From positions 868,001 to 932,000 of the forward strand of contig NZ_JASCXI010000001.1 in the NCBI RefSeq assembly GCF_030271515.1: a stretch of 64,000 nucleotides of DNA. The letters are read 5' to 3'. How positions within the stretch are numbered: position 1 is the stretch's first letter; each line of letters starts with the position of its first letter. Shown piece after piece: positions 52,651-61,827 of this stretch. The translations under genes were made by a program, and so were the position numbers. Below the pieces are notes generated by a model that was given only the letters and a program-made list of their open reading frames with translations, was not told the DNA's origin and did not search any database. The stretch is from Erythrobacter oryzae (GTDB lineage: Bacteria > Pseudomonadota > Alphaproteobacteria > Sphingomonadales > Sphingomonadaceae).

Positions 52651-52662
52651 ATGGAGTCGAAG

Positions 52663-53028
52663 ATGCCCGCTTACGAAACGAACCTCAAGACGATGCTCGA
52701 AATCTGGAACACCCCCGATCCCGAGCAGCGCCGCGAAATGGCCGAGGCGTCAATGGAGCACAACGTCCACTTCGTCGATCCGCGCCACAACATCATCGGG
52801 CGCGCGCCTTTCCTCGCAATGGTCGAGGAAACCCGCGCCGCCTTCCCCGCCGCCGTCTATCGCCATGCCAGCCGGATCGAGGTGCAGAACAATTTCTGCC
52901 GCCATCACTGGGCGATCGACATGGAGGGCAAGACCGTGATGGAGGGCTTCGACGTCACCGAGGTCAATGATGCGGGCAAAGTGGTGAAGGTGATCGGCTT
53001 CTTCGGGCGGCTGGATCCGGGCGATTGA
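52663..53028 (+). CDS. NTF2-like (SnoaL-type) small protein
   Basis: A 121-aa protein with the NTF2-like fold pattern: helical start (YETNLKTMLEIWNTPDPEQR), VHFVDPRHNIIGRAPFLAMV, then strands HHWAIDMEGKTVMEGFDVTEVND and KVIGFFGRLD. Such proteins are small enzymes or binding subunits; the substrate is unknown. The ATG at 52663 has GGAG six bases upstream; 52651 is an alternative. It is likely repressed by the divergent TetR protein. Confidence 0.85.
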   Translation: MPAYETNLKTMLEIWNTPDPEQRREMAEASMEHNVHFVDPRHNIIGRAPFLAMVEETRAAFPAAVYRHASRIEVQNNFCRHHWAIDMEGKTVMEGFDVTEVNDAGKVVKVIGFFGRLDPGD

Positions 53029-53165
53029 CGCGCGCGCCTGTGGCATTCATGCTGCACCGCAACACAAGTTGCACTCCGCCACGTTGATTTGCCGCGCAAT
53101 TGTCGCCCGCACCCGCTAACAGGGCCTCGGGATTGCGCTGGACGACGTGTGCCAAGGAGTGCCGA

Positions 53166-54476
53166 ATGAACCGCAAGACCCAGATTGTCGTCGTCGGCGG
53201 GGGCGCGGGCGGGCTCGAGCTGGTCCGGCGGCTCGGCGCCAAGTATGGCCGCAAGAAGCACGACATCATCCTTGTAGACAAGAACCTCAGCCACATCTGG
53301 AAGCCGCTGCTGCACGAGGTTGCGGCGGGGTCGCTCGACGCCAATCTCGACGAGGTCGGCTATCGCGGGCATTGCTACCGCTGGGGCTACCGCTTCTTCC
53401 AGGGCAGTTTCGAGGGCGTTGACCGGCAGGCCAAGACCATCTGCCTTGCGCCCGTCAAGGACGAGGACGGCAGCGAGCTGATCGCGGGGCACACCATCCG
53501 CTACGATATCCTTGCGCTGGCGCTGGGGTCGGTCTCCAACGATTTCGGGGTGCCGGGGGTGAAGGAGCATTGCCTCTACCTCGACAGCCGCGAGCAGGCC
53601 GATCGGTTCCGCACGCGGCTGCTGAACCACTGCCTACGCGTCAGCCGGGCGATGATGAACGATCCGGGCGCGGACGAGCAGGTGCGCGTCGCCATCGTCG
53701 GCGGCGGGGCGACGGGGGTGGAACTGGCCGCCGAGCTCTACAATGCGGCGGGCGCGCTCAGGCACTACGGACTCGAAGTTTTCGACGAGAGCCGGATGCA
53801 CGTGACTCTGCTCGAAGCCGGCCCGCGCATTCTCCCTGCCCTCCCCGACAAGCTCGCCGCGGCGGCCAAGCACGAGTTGGAAGTGCTCGGTGTGCAGGTG
53901 CGCCCGGGAGTGCAGGTGGTCGAGGCCCGCCCGCGACAGCTGATCACCAAGACCGGCGAGGTGATCGAGGCCGACCTGATCGTCTGGGCCGCCGGGGTCA
54001 AGGGCGCGGATTTTCTCAGCGGGGTGGGGCTCGAGACCAACGGGCGCAACCAGATCCTTGTCACCGACACGCTCCAGACCAAGGAGGACCCCTGCATCTA
54101 TGCGCTCGGCGACTGCGCCAGCTACACACCCCCGGGCGAGGACCGCCCCGTCCCCCCGCGCGCGCAAGCCGCGCACCAGATGGCCGAGACGGTGTTCAAG
54201 AACATCGTGCGGATGCAGCAGGGCCGCCCGCTCACCCACTTCGTCTACCGCGACAAGGGCTCGCTGGTATCCTTGAGCCGCTTCTCGACCGTGGGGAGCC
54301 TGATGGGCAATCTGATCGGCGGGAGCATGGCGATCGAAGGCCGGCTGGCGCGGTTCATCTACACCTCGCTCTACCGGCTGCACCTGATCGGCATTCACGG
54401 CTGGATCAAGGCGACGTTCCTGATGGCGGTGGGCCGCGTGAACCGCATCGTGCGGCCCAAGCTCAAGCTGCACTAG
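53166..54476 (+). CDS. ndh: Type II NADH dehydrogenase (NDH-2-like)
   Basis: A 436-aa flavoprotein. FAD binding is at IVVVGGGAGGLELVRRLG (about 8-25) and NAD(P)H binding at VAIVGGGATGVELAAEL (about 177). The family core continues LLEAGPRILPALPDKLAAAA, ADLIVWAAGVKG and YALGDCASY. The C-terminus (LHLIGIHGWIKATFLMAVGRVNRIVRPK) is amphipathic and would bind the inner membrane, as in NDH-2. It oxidises NADH with quinone without proton pumping. Start ATG 53166 (MNRKTQ) after AAGGAGTGCCGA. Confidence 0.9.
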   Translation: MNRKTQIVVVGGGAGGLELVRRLGAKYGRKKHDIILVDKNLSHIWKPLLHEVAAGSLDANLDEVGYRGHCYRWGYRFFQGSFEGVDRQAKTICLAPVKDEDGSELIAGHTIRYDILALALGSVSNDFGVPGVKEHCLYLDSREQADRFRTRLLNHCLRVSRAMMNDPGADEQVRVAIVGGGATGVELAAELYNAAGALRHYGLEVFDESRMHVTLLEAGPRILPALPDKLAAAAKHELEVLGVQVRPGVQVVEARPRQLITKTGEVIEADLIVWAAGVKGADFLSGVGLETNGRNQILVTDTLQTKEDPCIYALGDCASYTPPGEDRPVPPRAQAAHQMAETVFKNIVRMQQGRPLTHFVYRDKGSLVSLSRFSTVGSLMGNLIGGSMAIEGRLARFIYTSLYRLHLIGIHGWIKATFLMAVGRVNRIVRPKLKLH

Positions 54477-54847
54477 AAGTCGATCTTCACCCGCACCTCG
54501 CCGCCATTGGCATTGAAGCCGCCGACGCCCTGATTGATGAGGTTCGCCTCGGCCTCGGCATTGTCCGAGAGCTTGAGGCGCGCACGCGGGATGGCGCTGC
54601 CGAAGCCGTCATCGACCGGGCCGACCACCGGGCCGAGGCGCGGCGCGGGGGTGCTGGCGGCGCAGACGACGATTTCGGAGGTGAGCGGGTCGGCCGCCTC
54701 GTCGGTACATTCCCCGGCGGGCGGCGGAGGGACGAGCCGGGTGAGGTCGATCACCACCCGCCCATCCGACTCCAGCTGATCGAGCGGCACCGCCGGTGCC
54801 CAGATCTCGGCCACTGCTGGCGGCGGCGTGGGCGGTTCATCGATCAT
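54473..54847 (-). CDS. Hypothetical protein
   Basis: A 124-aa protein without a recognised family. The first half is acidic and Pro-rich (DEPPTPPPAVAEIW), with a pair of cysteines in ECTDEAADPLTSEIVVCA, a pattern met in several sphingomonad proteins of unknown role. The C-terminal part ends GGFNANGGEVRVKIDF. No signal peptide is visible from the ATG at 54847. The stop overlaps the ndh stop by four bases on the opposite strand. Confidence 0.6.
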   Translation of the reverse strand: MIDEPPTPPPAVAEIWAPAVPLDQLESDGRVVIDLTRLVPPPPAGECTDEAADPLTSEIVVCAASTPAPRLGPVVGPVDDGFGSAIPRARLKLSDNAEAEANLINQGVGGFNANGGEVRVKIDF

Positions 54848-54919
54848 GCTGCGACCCTCTGCGATATCGCAGCGGCATAGCATGGAATTTTCATCAACAA
54901 TATCAGAATACCGCCCCGC

Positions 54920-55381
54920 TCACAGGGGAACGCCGGGTTCCTGCTTGGCGGTGCGGATCGTCAGCGAGGTCTTGACGCTTTCGACATTGGGCGCAGGCGT
55001 CAGCTTGCCGGTCAGGAATTCCTGGAAGCTCTGAAGATCCTTGCTGACGATCTTGAGAATGAAATCGATCTCGCCGTTGAGCATGTGGCATTCGCGCACT
55101 TCGGGCAGCGCGCGCATGTGCTCCTCGAACTCGCGCAAGGAGCTTTCGGCCTGGCTCTTGAGGCTCACCATCGCGAAGACGGTGATCGCGAAGCCCAGTT
55201 TCGACGGGTCGAGATCGGCGTGATAGCCGCGGATCACCCCGTCTTCCTCGAGGCCGCGCACCCGGCGCAGGCACGGCGGCGCGGTCAGCCCGACGCGCTG
55301 GGCGAGTTCGACATTGGTGACGCGCCCTTCCGCCTGCAGTTCCGCCAGCAGACGGCGGTCGATTTCGTCGAGATTGGCCAC
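54920..55381 (-). CDS. Lrp/AsnC-family transcriptional regulator
   Basis: A 153-aa regulator. The N-terminal helix-turn-helix is LDEIDRRLLAELQAEGRVTNVELAQRVGLTAPPCLRRVRGLEEDGVI; the C-terminal RAM domain has VRECHMLNGEIDFILKIVSKD. It is close to the global Lrp type. It would respond to an amino acid and act as an oligomer; targets are not indicated. A 267-bp gap containing an AT-rich stretch (AATATTATTAGG near 55485) separates it from the divergent kinase and probably holds its promoter. Confidence 0.92.
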   Translation of the reverse strand: MANLDEIDRRLLAELQAEGRVTNVELAQRVGLTAPPCLRRVRGLEEDGVIRGYHADLDPSKLGFAITVFAMVSLKSQAESSLREFEEHMRALPEVRECHMLNGEIDFILKIVSKDLQSFQEFLTGKLTPAPNVESVKTSLTIRTAKQEPGVPL

Positions 55382-55648
55382 TCAGTTCCTCCAGCACGCC
55401 CCCCTTGCCCGCTGGCAAGGCCGTGCAATATGATCCCCATGAAACAACCGGCGTGCCCGATGGCTCGCTCGGCTAATATTATTAGGTCTGGCAGCAATTG
55501 TCCCGCTTTGCAACGCGCCTTTCACGCCAGACTGTGACAATTTCCCCATCCTGATAAGGCAGTTTGGCGCAGTCCGCCTATCCTCGCCCTGCGGCAGGTG
55601 CGAAGAGACGCGAATCGCCGCGCGCGGCATTTCGGGAGTTTCCATCGG

Positions 55649-57466
55649 GTGTTTTTCGACGATCGCCTTGCCACCGTGCTGCGCCAGCGCGCCACCGGCG
55701 AGGCGAGCTTGCGCACCCAGTATCGCCAGCTGCTCGATCTGCTGGGGCGCGAGCGGGCGCAGCTGCGCGGGGGGGATCGCAGCCTGCTCGCCGCGGCATG
55801 GCTGCGGCTCGATGCGCTGGCAGAGGAAATCCCGGCTGCGACCCGCGCGCGCATGATCCGCGAGCCCGGCTGGCGCTTCCAGAGCCCCGATCTGGTCGTC
55901 CACCTCGCCGATCAGGAGGCCGAGGTCGCCGCCGCCGCGCTGACCCGTGCGGACCTCGCCAGTGACGATTGGACCGCGCTGATCCCGCGCCTGCCGGTGC
56001 GCGCGCGCGGTTTCCTGCGCCTGCGCCGTGATCTGCCGGTCGATGTCGAGGCGCTGCTTGCGCGGCTGGGGGTGCATGACCGCGGGCTGCCCGCTCCGGC
56101 GGAGGATGCCGCCGCGGTCGATGCCGCGCCGTCCGCGCCCGAGCCGACGCCGCTGCGGCCCGTTGCCGCCGAGCCGCGCGAGGTTCCCCTGTCGCCCGCC
56201 GCTTCGCCCGCGCCCACGCCCGTCTTCGCGCCCGTCGCCGTCGCCGCCTCCGCCTCTGCCGCCCCGCCCGCGCGCAGCCGCGACGACACCGGCCGCACCG
56301 AGATCTCCGCGCTGGTCGAGCGCATCGCCCAGTTCCGCCGCACCCGCTCCGAAACCCAGGCCGAGCTCGAACGCTCGCCCCTGCTGCCGCTGGGCGAACT
56401 GCCCGAGCGGCCTGAGCGCCTGCTCACCGTGTTCGGCTTTGCCACCGACACCACCGGGCGCATCGCCTGGGCCGCGCCCGAAGCGGCGCCGATGGTGATC
56501 GGGATGCGGCTGTTTACCGGGAGCGCAGCGCATGACGGCAGCGCCGACCCCATCGCGCGCGCCTTCCAGCGCCGCCAGCCGCTCACCCGCGCCGCGATCA
56601 CGCTCGAGGGCGCGCCTGCGATCACCGGCGATTGGGTCGCCGATGCTGAACCGCGCTTTTCCGAAGAGGGCCATTTCACCGGCTATTTCGGCCGCCTGCG
56701 CCGGGTGCAGGACGCAGGCACAGCGGCCGTCACCGGGCCCGAGGCGCGCGAGGCCGACCGCATCCGCCAGCTGCTCCATGAGCTGCGCACGCCCGTCACC
56801 GCGGTGCAGGGCTATGCCGAGGTGATCCAGCAGCAGCTGTTCGGCCCCGCGCCGCACGAATACCGCGCGCTGGCCGCGGCGATAGCGGCCGATGCGGCGC
56901 GCATCCTTGCCGGCTTCGAGGAGCTCGACCGGCTCGCGCGGCTCGAGACCGGGGCGGCGGGAATCGAGCCGGGCGAGACCGATCTGGCCGCGCTGCTGCA
57001 TCGCACCGCCGACCAGATCGCGCCGGTGCTCGCACCGCAGGGCGCGGGGCTGGAGCTCGATTTCGGCGCGGATGCCTGCCTCATCGCCGCAATCGACCCG
57101 GAGGATGCCGAGGGGCTGGTATGGCGCCTGCTCGCCAGCCTTGCCGCCGCCGCCGGGCCGGGCGAGCGGATTGCGCTGCGGCTCGACCCGGTGATCGGCG
57201 CCGGGCGCGGCGAGGCGCGGCTGCGCTGCACCATCCCCGCCCGGCTGGCCGCAGCGGCGGGCGAGGCCAATCTCTTCGCCGCCACCACCCGCACCGGCGA
57301 GAGCGCGATCAGCCCCGGCCTGTTCGGCACCGGCTTCGCGCTACGGCTGGCGCGGGCCGAGGCGCGGGCGGCGGGCGGATCGCTGCGGCACGATGACGAC
57401 GCGCTGCTCTTGACGCTGCCCCTGCTTGGCGGGAATAGGGAGCTGCGGGACGCGGCCAATGCCTGA
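55649..57466 (+). CDS. Soluble histidine kinase with degenerate ATPase domain
   Basis: A 605-aa protein of a sphingomonad-type kinase family starting with FFDDRLATVLRQRA and QYRQLLDLLGRERAQL, no membrane segment. An Ala/Pro-rich linker (about 155-215) and a PAS-like region (about 255-365) come before the HisKA domain with the H box LLHELRTPVTAVQGYAEV (about 374). The catalytic domain keeps only part of its motifs: the N box is replaced by EGLVWRLLASLAAAA and no DxGxG is seen, although GLFGTGFALRLARAEARAAGG remains. The start is GTG 55649, since upstream codons do not fit the family. Confidence 0.8.
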   Translation: MFFDDRLATVLRQRATGEASLRTQYRQLLDLLGRERAQLRGGDRSLLAAAWLRLDALAEEIPAATRARMIREPGWRFQSPDLVVHLADQEAEVAAAALTRADLASDDWTALIPRLPVRARGFLRLRRDLPVDVEALLARLGVHDRGLPAPAEDAAAVDAAPSAPEPTPLRPVAAEPREVPLSPAASPAPTPVFAPVAVAASASAAPPARSRDDTGRTEISALVERIAQFRRTRSETQAELERSPLLPLGELPERPERLLTVFGFATDTTGRIAWAAPEAAPMVIGMRLFTGSAAHDGSADPIARAFQRRQPLTRAAITLEGAPAITGDWVADAEPRFSEEGHFTGYFGRLRRVQDAGTAAVTGPEAREADRIRQLLHELRTPVTAVQGYAEVIQQQLFGPAPHEYRALAAAIAADAARILAGFEELDRLARLETGAAGIEPGETDLAALLHRTADQIAPVLAPQGAGLELDFGADACLIAAIDPEDAEGLVWRLLASLAAAAGPGERIALRLDPVIGAGRGEARLRCTIPARLAAAAGEANLFAATTRTGESAISPGLFGTGFALRLARAEARAAGGSLRHDDDALLLTLPLLGGNRELRDAANA

Positions 57467-57497
57467 ACGGCGTGTCGCGGGGAGACGCAGACAGGGG

Positions 57498-58499
57498 ATG
57501 ACGACAGGTTCGATGCTCGAGGTGCCGCCCGCCGGGCGCAGCGCCGTCTTTGCGCCCGGCTTCGGCCAGCGGGTGCTGCTGACGGTCGACACCGAAGAGG
57601 AATTCGACTGGCGCGCCCCCTTCCGGCGCGAAGGCTATGGCACGAGCCATGTTTCGGCGATCCCGCGCTTCCAGACCTTCTGCGAAGGGATCGGCGCGCA
57701 TCCGGTCTATCTGGTCGACTGGCCGATCGTGCACGACCGCCAAGCTGTCGAGGTGATCGGCGATGCGGTGCGGCGGGGGACAGCCGAGGTCGGCGTGCAG
57801 CTCCACCCCTGGGTCAACCCCCCCTTCGAGGAAGAGATCAGCGTCGCCAATTCCTTCGCCGGCAACCTCCCCCAGCGGCTCGAAGCGGCCAAGTTCACCC
57901 TGCTGCGGGACGCGATCGAGGCGGCTTTCGGCGCAGCGCCGCAGATCTACCGCGCCGGCCGCTACGGCCTCGGCCCCAACACCGCCGCGCTGCTCAAGCA
58001 GGCGGGGATCCGGGTCGACACCTCGGTGCGCCCGCTGTTCGATTACAGCGATCAAGGCGGGCCGGATTACAGCAACCATCCGCTCGCCCCCTATTGGGTC
58101 GACCCTGACCGCGCGCTGCTCGAACTGCCGGTGACCAGCGCCTATTGGGGCCCGCTGCGCGCGCTCGGCCCGCTGATCCACCGGGTGCAGCGCCATGTGC
58201 CGACCTTCTTTTCCGGCTTCTCGCGCCTTGGCCTGCTCGAACGCATCGCGCTGACGCCCGAGGGCGTCTCGGCGGACGAGGCGCTGCGCGGGATCGACCT
58301 GTCGGTCGATGCGGGGCTCCCGGTGCTGGTGCTCTCGTTCCACAGCCCGACGCTCGCCCCCGGCCACACGCCCTATGCCACCAGCGAGTCGCAGGTCGAG
58401 GCGCTCTACGAGTGGTTCGAGGCCGTCTACGCCCGGCTCGCCGCGCGCGGGGTGCACAGCTGCACCGTCGCCGAGATCATCGCTGCAAGCGGCAGCTAG
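57498..58499 (+). CDS. Polysaccharide deacetylase-family protein (WalW-like)
   Basis: A 333-aa NodB-fold protein. The start LLTVDTEEEFDW holds the metal-binding Asp region, then PVYLVDWPIVHDR, EVGVQLHPWVNPPF with the His motif, IYRAGRYGLGPNTAALLKQAGIRVDTSVRP, and the end LPVLVLSFHSPTLAPGHTPYA. It probably deacetylates a sugar polymer or glycan precursor; the substrate is not known. Starts at 57459, 57498 and 57513 are all possible; 57459 would overlap the kinase stop. Follows the kinase in the same direction. Confidence 0.85.
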   Translation: MTTGSMLEVPPAGRSAVFAPGFGQRVLLTVDTEEEFDWRAPFRREGYGTSHVSAIPRFQTFCEGIGAHPVYLVDWPIVHDRQAVEVIGDAVRRGTAEVGVQLHPWVNPPFEEEISVANSFAGNLPQRLEAAKFTLLRDAIEAAFGAAPQIYRAGRYGLGPNTAALLKQAGIRVDTSVRPLFDYSDQGGPDYSNHPLAPYWVDPDRALLELPVTSAYWGPLRALGPLIHRVQRHVPTFFSGFSRLGLLERIALTPEGVSADEALRGIDLSVDAGLPVLVLSFHSPTLAPGHTPYATSESQVEALYEWFEAVYARLAARGVHSCTVAEIIAASGS

Positions 58500-58617
58500 G
58501 CGCGCATCCCGCTGACTTGTCGTGCCCGCTTGTCGTGCCTTCTTGTTTCTGGCGCGAGCGCAGAGTAGGGCGGGCCTCGTCGCCCTGCCCTGCCCTTCCG
58601 GCGCGCACCCGCGCACC

Positions 58618-58690
58618 GGGCCTGTAGCTCAGCGGTTAGAGCTGGCCGCTCATAACGGCTAGGTCGCGGGTTCGAATCCTGCCGGGCCCA
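58618..58690 (+). tRNA. tRNA-Ile2 (CAT), possibly tRNA-Met
   Basis: 73 nt, no CCA encoded. Acceptor GGGCCTG/CGGGCCC, D arm GCTC-AGCGGTTA-GAGC, anticodon loop CTCATAA (CAT), T arm with GGTTCGAATCC. The long D loop and the TAGGTCG variable loop look like the lysidine-modified isoleucine tRNA that reads ATA rather than elongator Met, but the sequence alone does not settle it. Confidence 0.85.
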
Positions 58691-58722
58691 CCGGAGGGCG
58701 GAGCGGGCGAGACGATCAGTGT

Positions 58723-58944
<222 letters not shown>

Positions 58945-61029
58945 ATGGCAACGATACCCCACACCTACATCCAGTCAGGCCGCTACTACTTTCGCCGCCG
59001 GGCTCGGTTAACCGAATCCCTACACGCGCAGGTTACCCTTGCGCTGGGCACGCGAGAACCTGTGCTTGCCCGCCACCGGGCAGCATCCCTGTCGGTGCGC
59101 TTCACCGAACTGACCGGGAGGGTTGCAATGTTCATTGAGCGGGGCGATCGCCTGACTCAGGCGATGATCGACGAGATTTTCGACACCGAGCTGCGCTCCT
59201 GCCTCGATGATCTCCTCCTCGGGTTTCATGCCGCAGACGACCCCCGAGCCGTCGCGAATGCATATCGCACTGCTGCAGCCGCCTTCCGCCTGGCGCAGAG
59301 GCCTGCTGCCGTTCGTGACATTGGTATGGCGGAACATGAGCGGCTGCTGTCGCAAGGCTTCGACGACATCACCGTTGAAGGCGTGGCGGCCGATCTCGAT
59401 CGATACGCCCATCCCGACCATGTGGCGGATGAAATGATCGAGGAATGGATCGCTGCCCTTGGAATGCTTCCCAGCCGTGCAAGCTACAAGGCAGTAGCTG
59501 CTGTCATCACCCGCGCTCACGGACGGGCGCACGAGTTGGCGTCCCGATATCTCGATCCCGAGATCCAAGATTCGATCGATCCGACAGCCGCTCTCAGGCA
59601 ACGAGCCCGGGACGAAGGTTTCCGCCCCTTTGGCTTGGCGGGCGGATCGCCGATCGCTGGTTCGCAGGTGGCTGGCGCCACCCCGCCCACCAATCCTGAA
59701 CCCGTTGCACTTGCGCCTGCCGCCGTAGTCGCCACGCCAAATAGTCGTTTCCTCGTTCACTCTACACGTCGGTTCAGCGAGGCAATCGACGAAATTGCAG
59801 CCGCGATGAAGGCGGAGAAGCGCTGGACGGGCGACATCAGCCAGCAAGTGCGCGTCATGCGCAGCTTTGCCTGGATCACCGGCGACAAGGCCTTGGGTGA
59901 TTACACGCACCTCGATGTGGGCGAGTTCAAGAAGGCGCTGCAGCTGCTCCCAAAGGGCTTCCAGTGGCACGATCACTTCGACCAGCCCTATGAAGTTGTT
60001 GCCAAAAAGGTGGATGCTGAGAAGAGCGCCTACGAGCGCGCCCAAGACAAGTCGAAGCTGAAGCCCTTCGTCCCTCGCCAGGCAGTCACGATCAATCGCG
60101 ACCTCTCCTATATGTCGACGGTGGCCCAATACCTTGCGCAGAACGAGTGGGCACCACTCATCCCGAACACTGATGTGCTAAACTTCACCAAGGCACTGAT
60201 CCGTAACGCCAAGCCAACGGGCAAAACGCCGGTGAGGCCGCCGTGGAAGGTCAGCCAGCTTCGCGAGATGTTTACGGCGCCGGTGTGGACCGGCGGCCGT
60301 GGACACCTTGAGCGCCTTTATCCGGCTCCTCCGGAAGATGTTTATCAGGACGCCGGCTACTGGCTGCCGCTGCTGCTCTATTATTCGCACGCCGCCCTGA
60401 ACGAGATTGCCGGGCTGAAGCTCGACGAGGTCAGCCTGGACACGCCCGTCCCCTTCGTGACCGTGAAGAACAACAACCTTCGTGGCACCGATGACGAGTT
60501 ACGGGGTGAGAAGCGTGCTGCACGTGGACGCGATATCCCGCTTCACCGGGAAATCATGCGCTTGGGGTTTCGCAGCTATGTCGAAGCCATGCGCAAGGAA
60601 GGCCATGCCGCCCTGTTCCCGGAGTTGTGGATCAACAGCCGCAAGAACGGCGGCGCGCAGTTCCGCGAGCGAGCCTGGGTGCCACTGATGGCATGGGCCG
60701 AGCAACGCATGACGTTGCCGACCGGGCTCAACGGGAAAGGGGTCGACCTCCACAGCATCCGCAAGACCGGGAGCGGGTTCTACGCCGTCGAGAATGTGCC
60801 TGACATTGTTCGCGCCGATATCATGGGCCACGCGCGGACGGGGACCAATGGCTTGCACTACAGCTTCCGCGAATTGAGCGAGGATCAATACGTCGCGCTT
60901 AGTGAAGCCCGCGACCTGATGGAAGGTCGCATCACGGTTATCACAGATCATCTGCAACCGCAGGCGCTGAAGGTCCTTCCGCTGCCACATCGCAGCCGCT
61001 TTGGTGCGCCTCCGAAGAAGCTCGCCTGA
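58945..61029 (+). CDS. Tyrosine-family site-specific integrase
   Basis: A 694-aa integrase. The N-terminus (YIQSGRYYFRRRARLTESL) is the DUF6538-like start of long proteobacterial integrases. A core-binding part is near 275-400. In the catalytic part (about 440-650), DLHSIRKTGSG supplies the H-x-x-R box, GHARTGTNGLHYSF the second His and the nucleophile Tyr. The first box reads YSHAALNEIAGL, where an Arg is usual and an Ala stands. Either the Arg is elsewhere or the enzyme is altered. It lies next to tRNA-Pro(TGG), so it probably mediated insertion of the element. Ribosome site AAGGAGCC before the ATG. Confidence 0.88.
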   Translation: MATIPHTYIQSGRYYFRRRARLTESLHAQVTLALGTREPVLARHRAASLSVRFTELTGRVAMFIERGDRLTQAMIDEIFDTELRSCLDDLLLGFHAADDPRAVANAYRTAAAAFRLAQRPAAVRDIGMAEHERLLSQGFDDITVEGVAADLDRYAHPDHVADEMIEEWIAALGMLPSRASYKAVAAVITRAHGRAHELASRYLDPEIQDSIDPTAALRQRARDEGFRPFGLAGGSPIAGSQVAGATPPTNPEPVALAPAAVVATPNSRFLVHSTRRFSEAIDEIAAAMKAEKRWTGDISQQVRVMRSFAWITGDKALGDYTHLDVGEFKKALQLLPKGFQWHDHFDQPYEVVAKKVDAEKSAYERAQDKSKLKPFVPRQAVTINRDLSYMSTVAQYLAQNEWAPLIPNTDVLNFTKALIRNAKPTGKTPVRPPWKVSQLREMFTAPVWTGGRGHLERLYPAPPEDVYQDAGYWLPLLLYYSHAALNEIAGLKLDEVSLDTPVPFVTVKNNNLRGTDDELRGEKRAARGRDIPLHREIMRLGFRSYVEAMRKEGHAALFPELWINSRKNGGAQFRERAWVPLMAWAEQRMTLPTGLNGKGVDLHSIRKTGSGFYAVENVPDIVRADIMGHARTGTNGLHYSFRELSEDQYVALSEARDLMEGRITVITDHLQPQALKVLPLPHRSRFGAPPKKLA

Positions 61030-61043
61030 GCAGATAGTCAAAA

Positions 61044-61071
61044 CGGGTGGTCGTGGCGCCACGACCACCCG
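61044..61071. terminator. Bidirectional terminator-like palindrome
   Basis: CGGGTGGTCGTGGC followed at once by its exact reverse complement, 14 bp per arm with no spacer, lies between the convergent ends of the integrase and the exonuclease genes. AAAA precedes it and the other side is ATTGTT, so it can serve as a terminator in either direction, though T-runs are short. Confidence 0.7.
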
Positions 61072-61077
61072 CATTGT

Positions 61078-61827
61078 TCAAGCCGCGATCGCCAGCTGAT
61101 CGGCGACCTCTCGCTCCAGCTGGCGCTGATACTGGCTTAGGACCCCCTCGAGCCGGTGCTCAGGCCGCCTTCTGCGAAAAGCGGCGATGTGAGCAATTGC
61201 GGCGGTTGCATATCGAATGCCGTTGCTGCCCTGCGCGCAAAGCCAGGCAGACCACACCAACGCGATGAGCAGCGCATCTGCTTCAACGTGCTCGCGCAGC
61301 CGCTGCCATTCACCCGAGGTTGTCGGCACCGGCACATCGGCCTTCGATGAAACCAGCTCAACCGGGATGCCAAGTCTGATCGCGATCTGGGACAGGTGCA
61401 CCCACGATTTCCCCCTCCCTTTGATCAACAGGCCGAGATCCGTATGGCGCTTATCCCAGCGGCCCTGAAAATCCAGAAGCTGGTAGGGTAACCGGACCCC
61501 TGCCGTCATTGCGGCGAGACTGATCAGGGGCACATCAACGCCCAGGCTACCGTATCCGACCAACGTGTGCTGGTCTCGTGCTCGCAGGAAGTGGCAGAAT
61601 TGCTCGAGCATCCGCCCCTCGCTGCCCCAGTCAGCCTGCACCCATGATGCGTGATCTTCGATCGTGAGCGTGCCCGCCTCGTCGAAATTGAAGGAATATG
61701 CGGTCAAAGCGACCACCTCCTTGATTGCCATCGCTCTCCTGTCGGAGGCTTTGTCGAACGAGCGGTGGGCGTGATACCAATCACTCCGCCATGCGTATTC
61801 GGCGTCGAAAATGATGAACTTGCCCAT
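61078..61827 (-). CDS. DnaQ-like 3'-5' exonuclease of the mobile element
   Basis: A 249-aa protein that begins KFIIFDAEYAW, the D-x-E motif of DEDD exonucleases. Further acidic positions lie at VGYGSLGVDVPLI (about 112-120) and VEADALLIALVW (about 205-213), as in PolB-like or DnaQ-like predicted exonucleases. It may process DNA ends during element transfer or in defence. The start ATG 61827 overlaps the stop of the gene upstream by one base, so the two are a pair. Confidence 0.75.
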   Translation of the reverse strand: MGKFIIFDAEYAWRSDWYHAHRSFDKASDRRAMAIKEVVALTAYSFNFDEAGTLTIEDHASWVQADWGSEGRMLEQFCHFLRARDQHTLVGYGSLGVDVPLISLAAMTAGVRLPYQLLDFQGRWDKRHTDLGLLIKGRGKSWVHLSQIAIRLGIPVELVSSKADVPVPTTSGEWQRLREHVEADALLIALVWSAWLCAQGSNGIRYATAAIAHIAAFRRRRPEHRLEGVLSQYQRQLEREVADQLAIAA

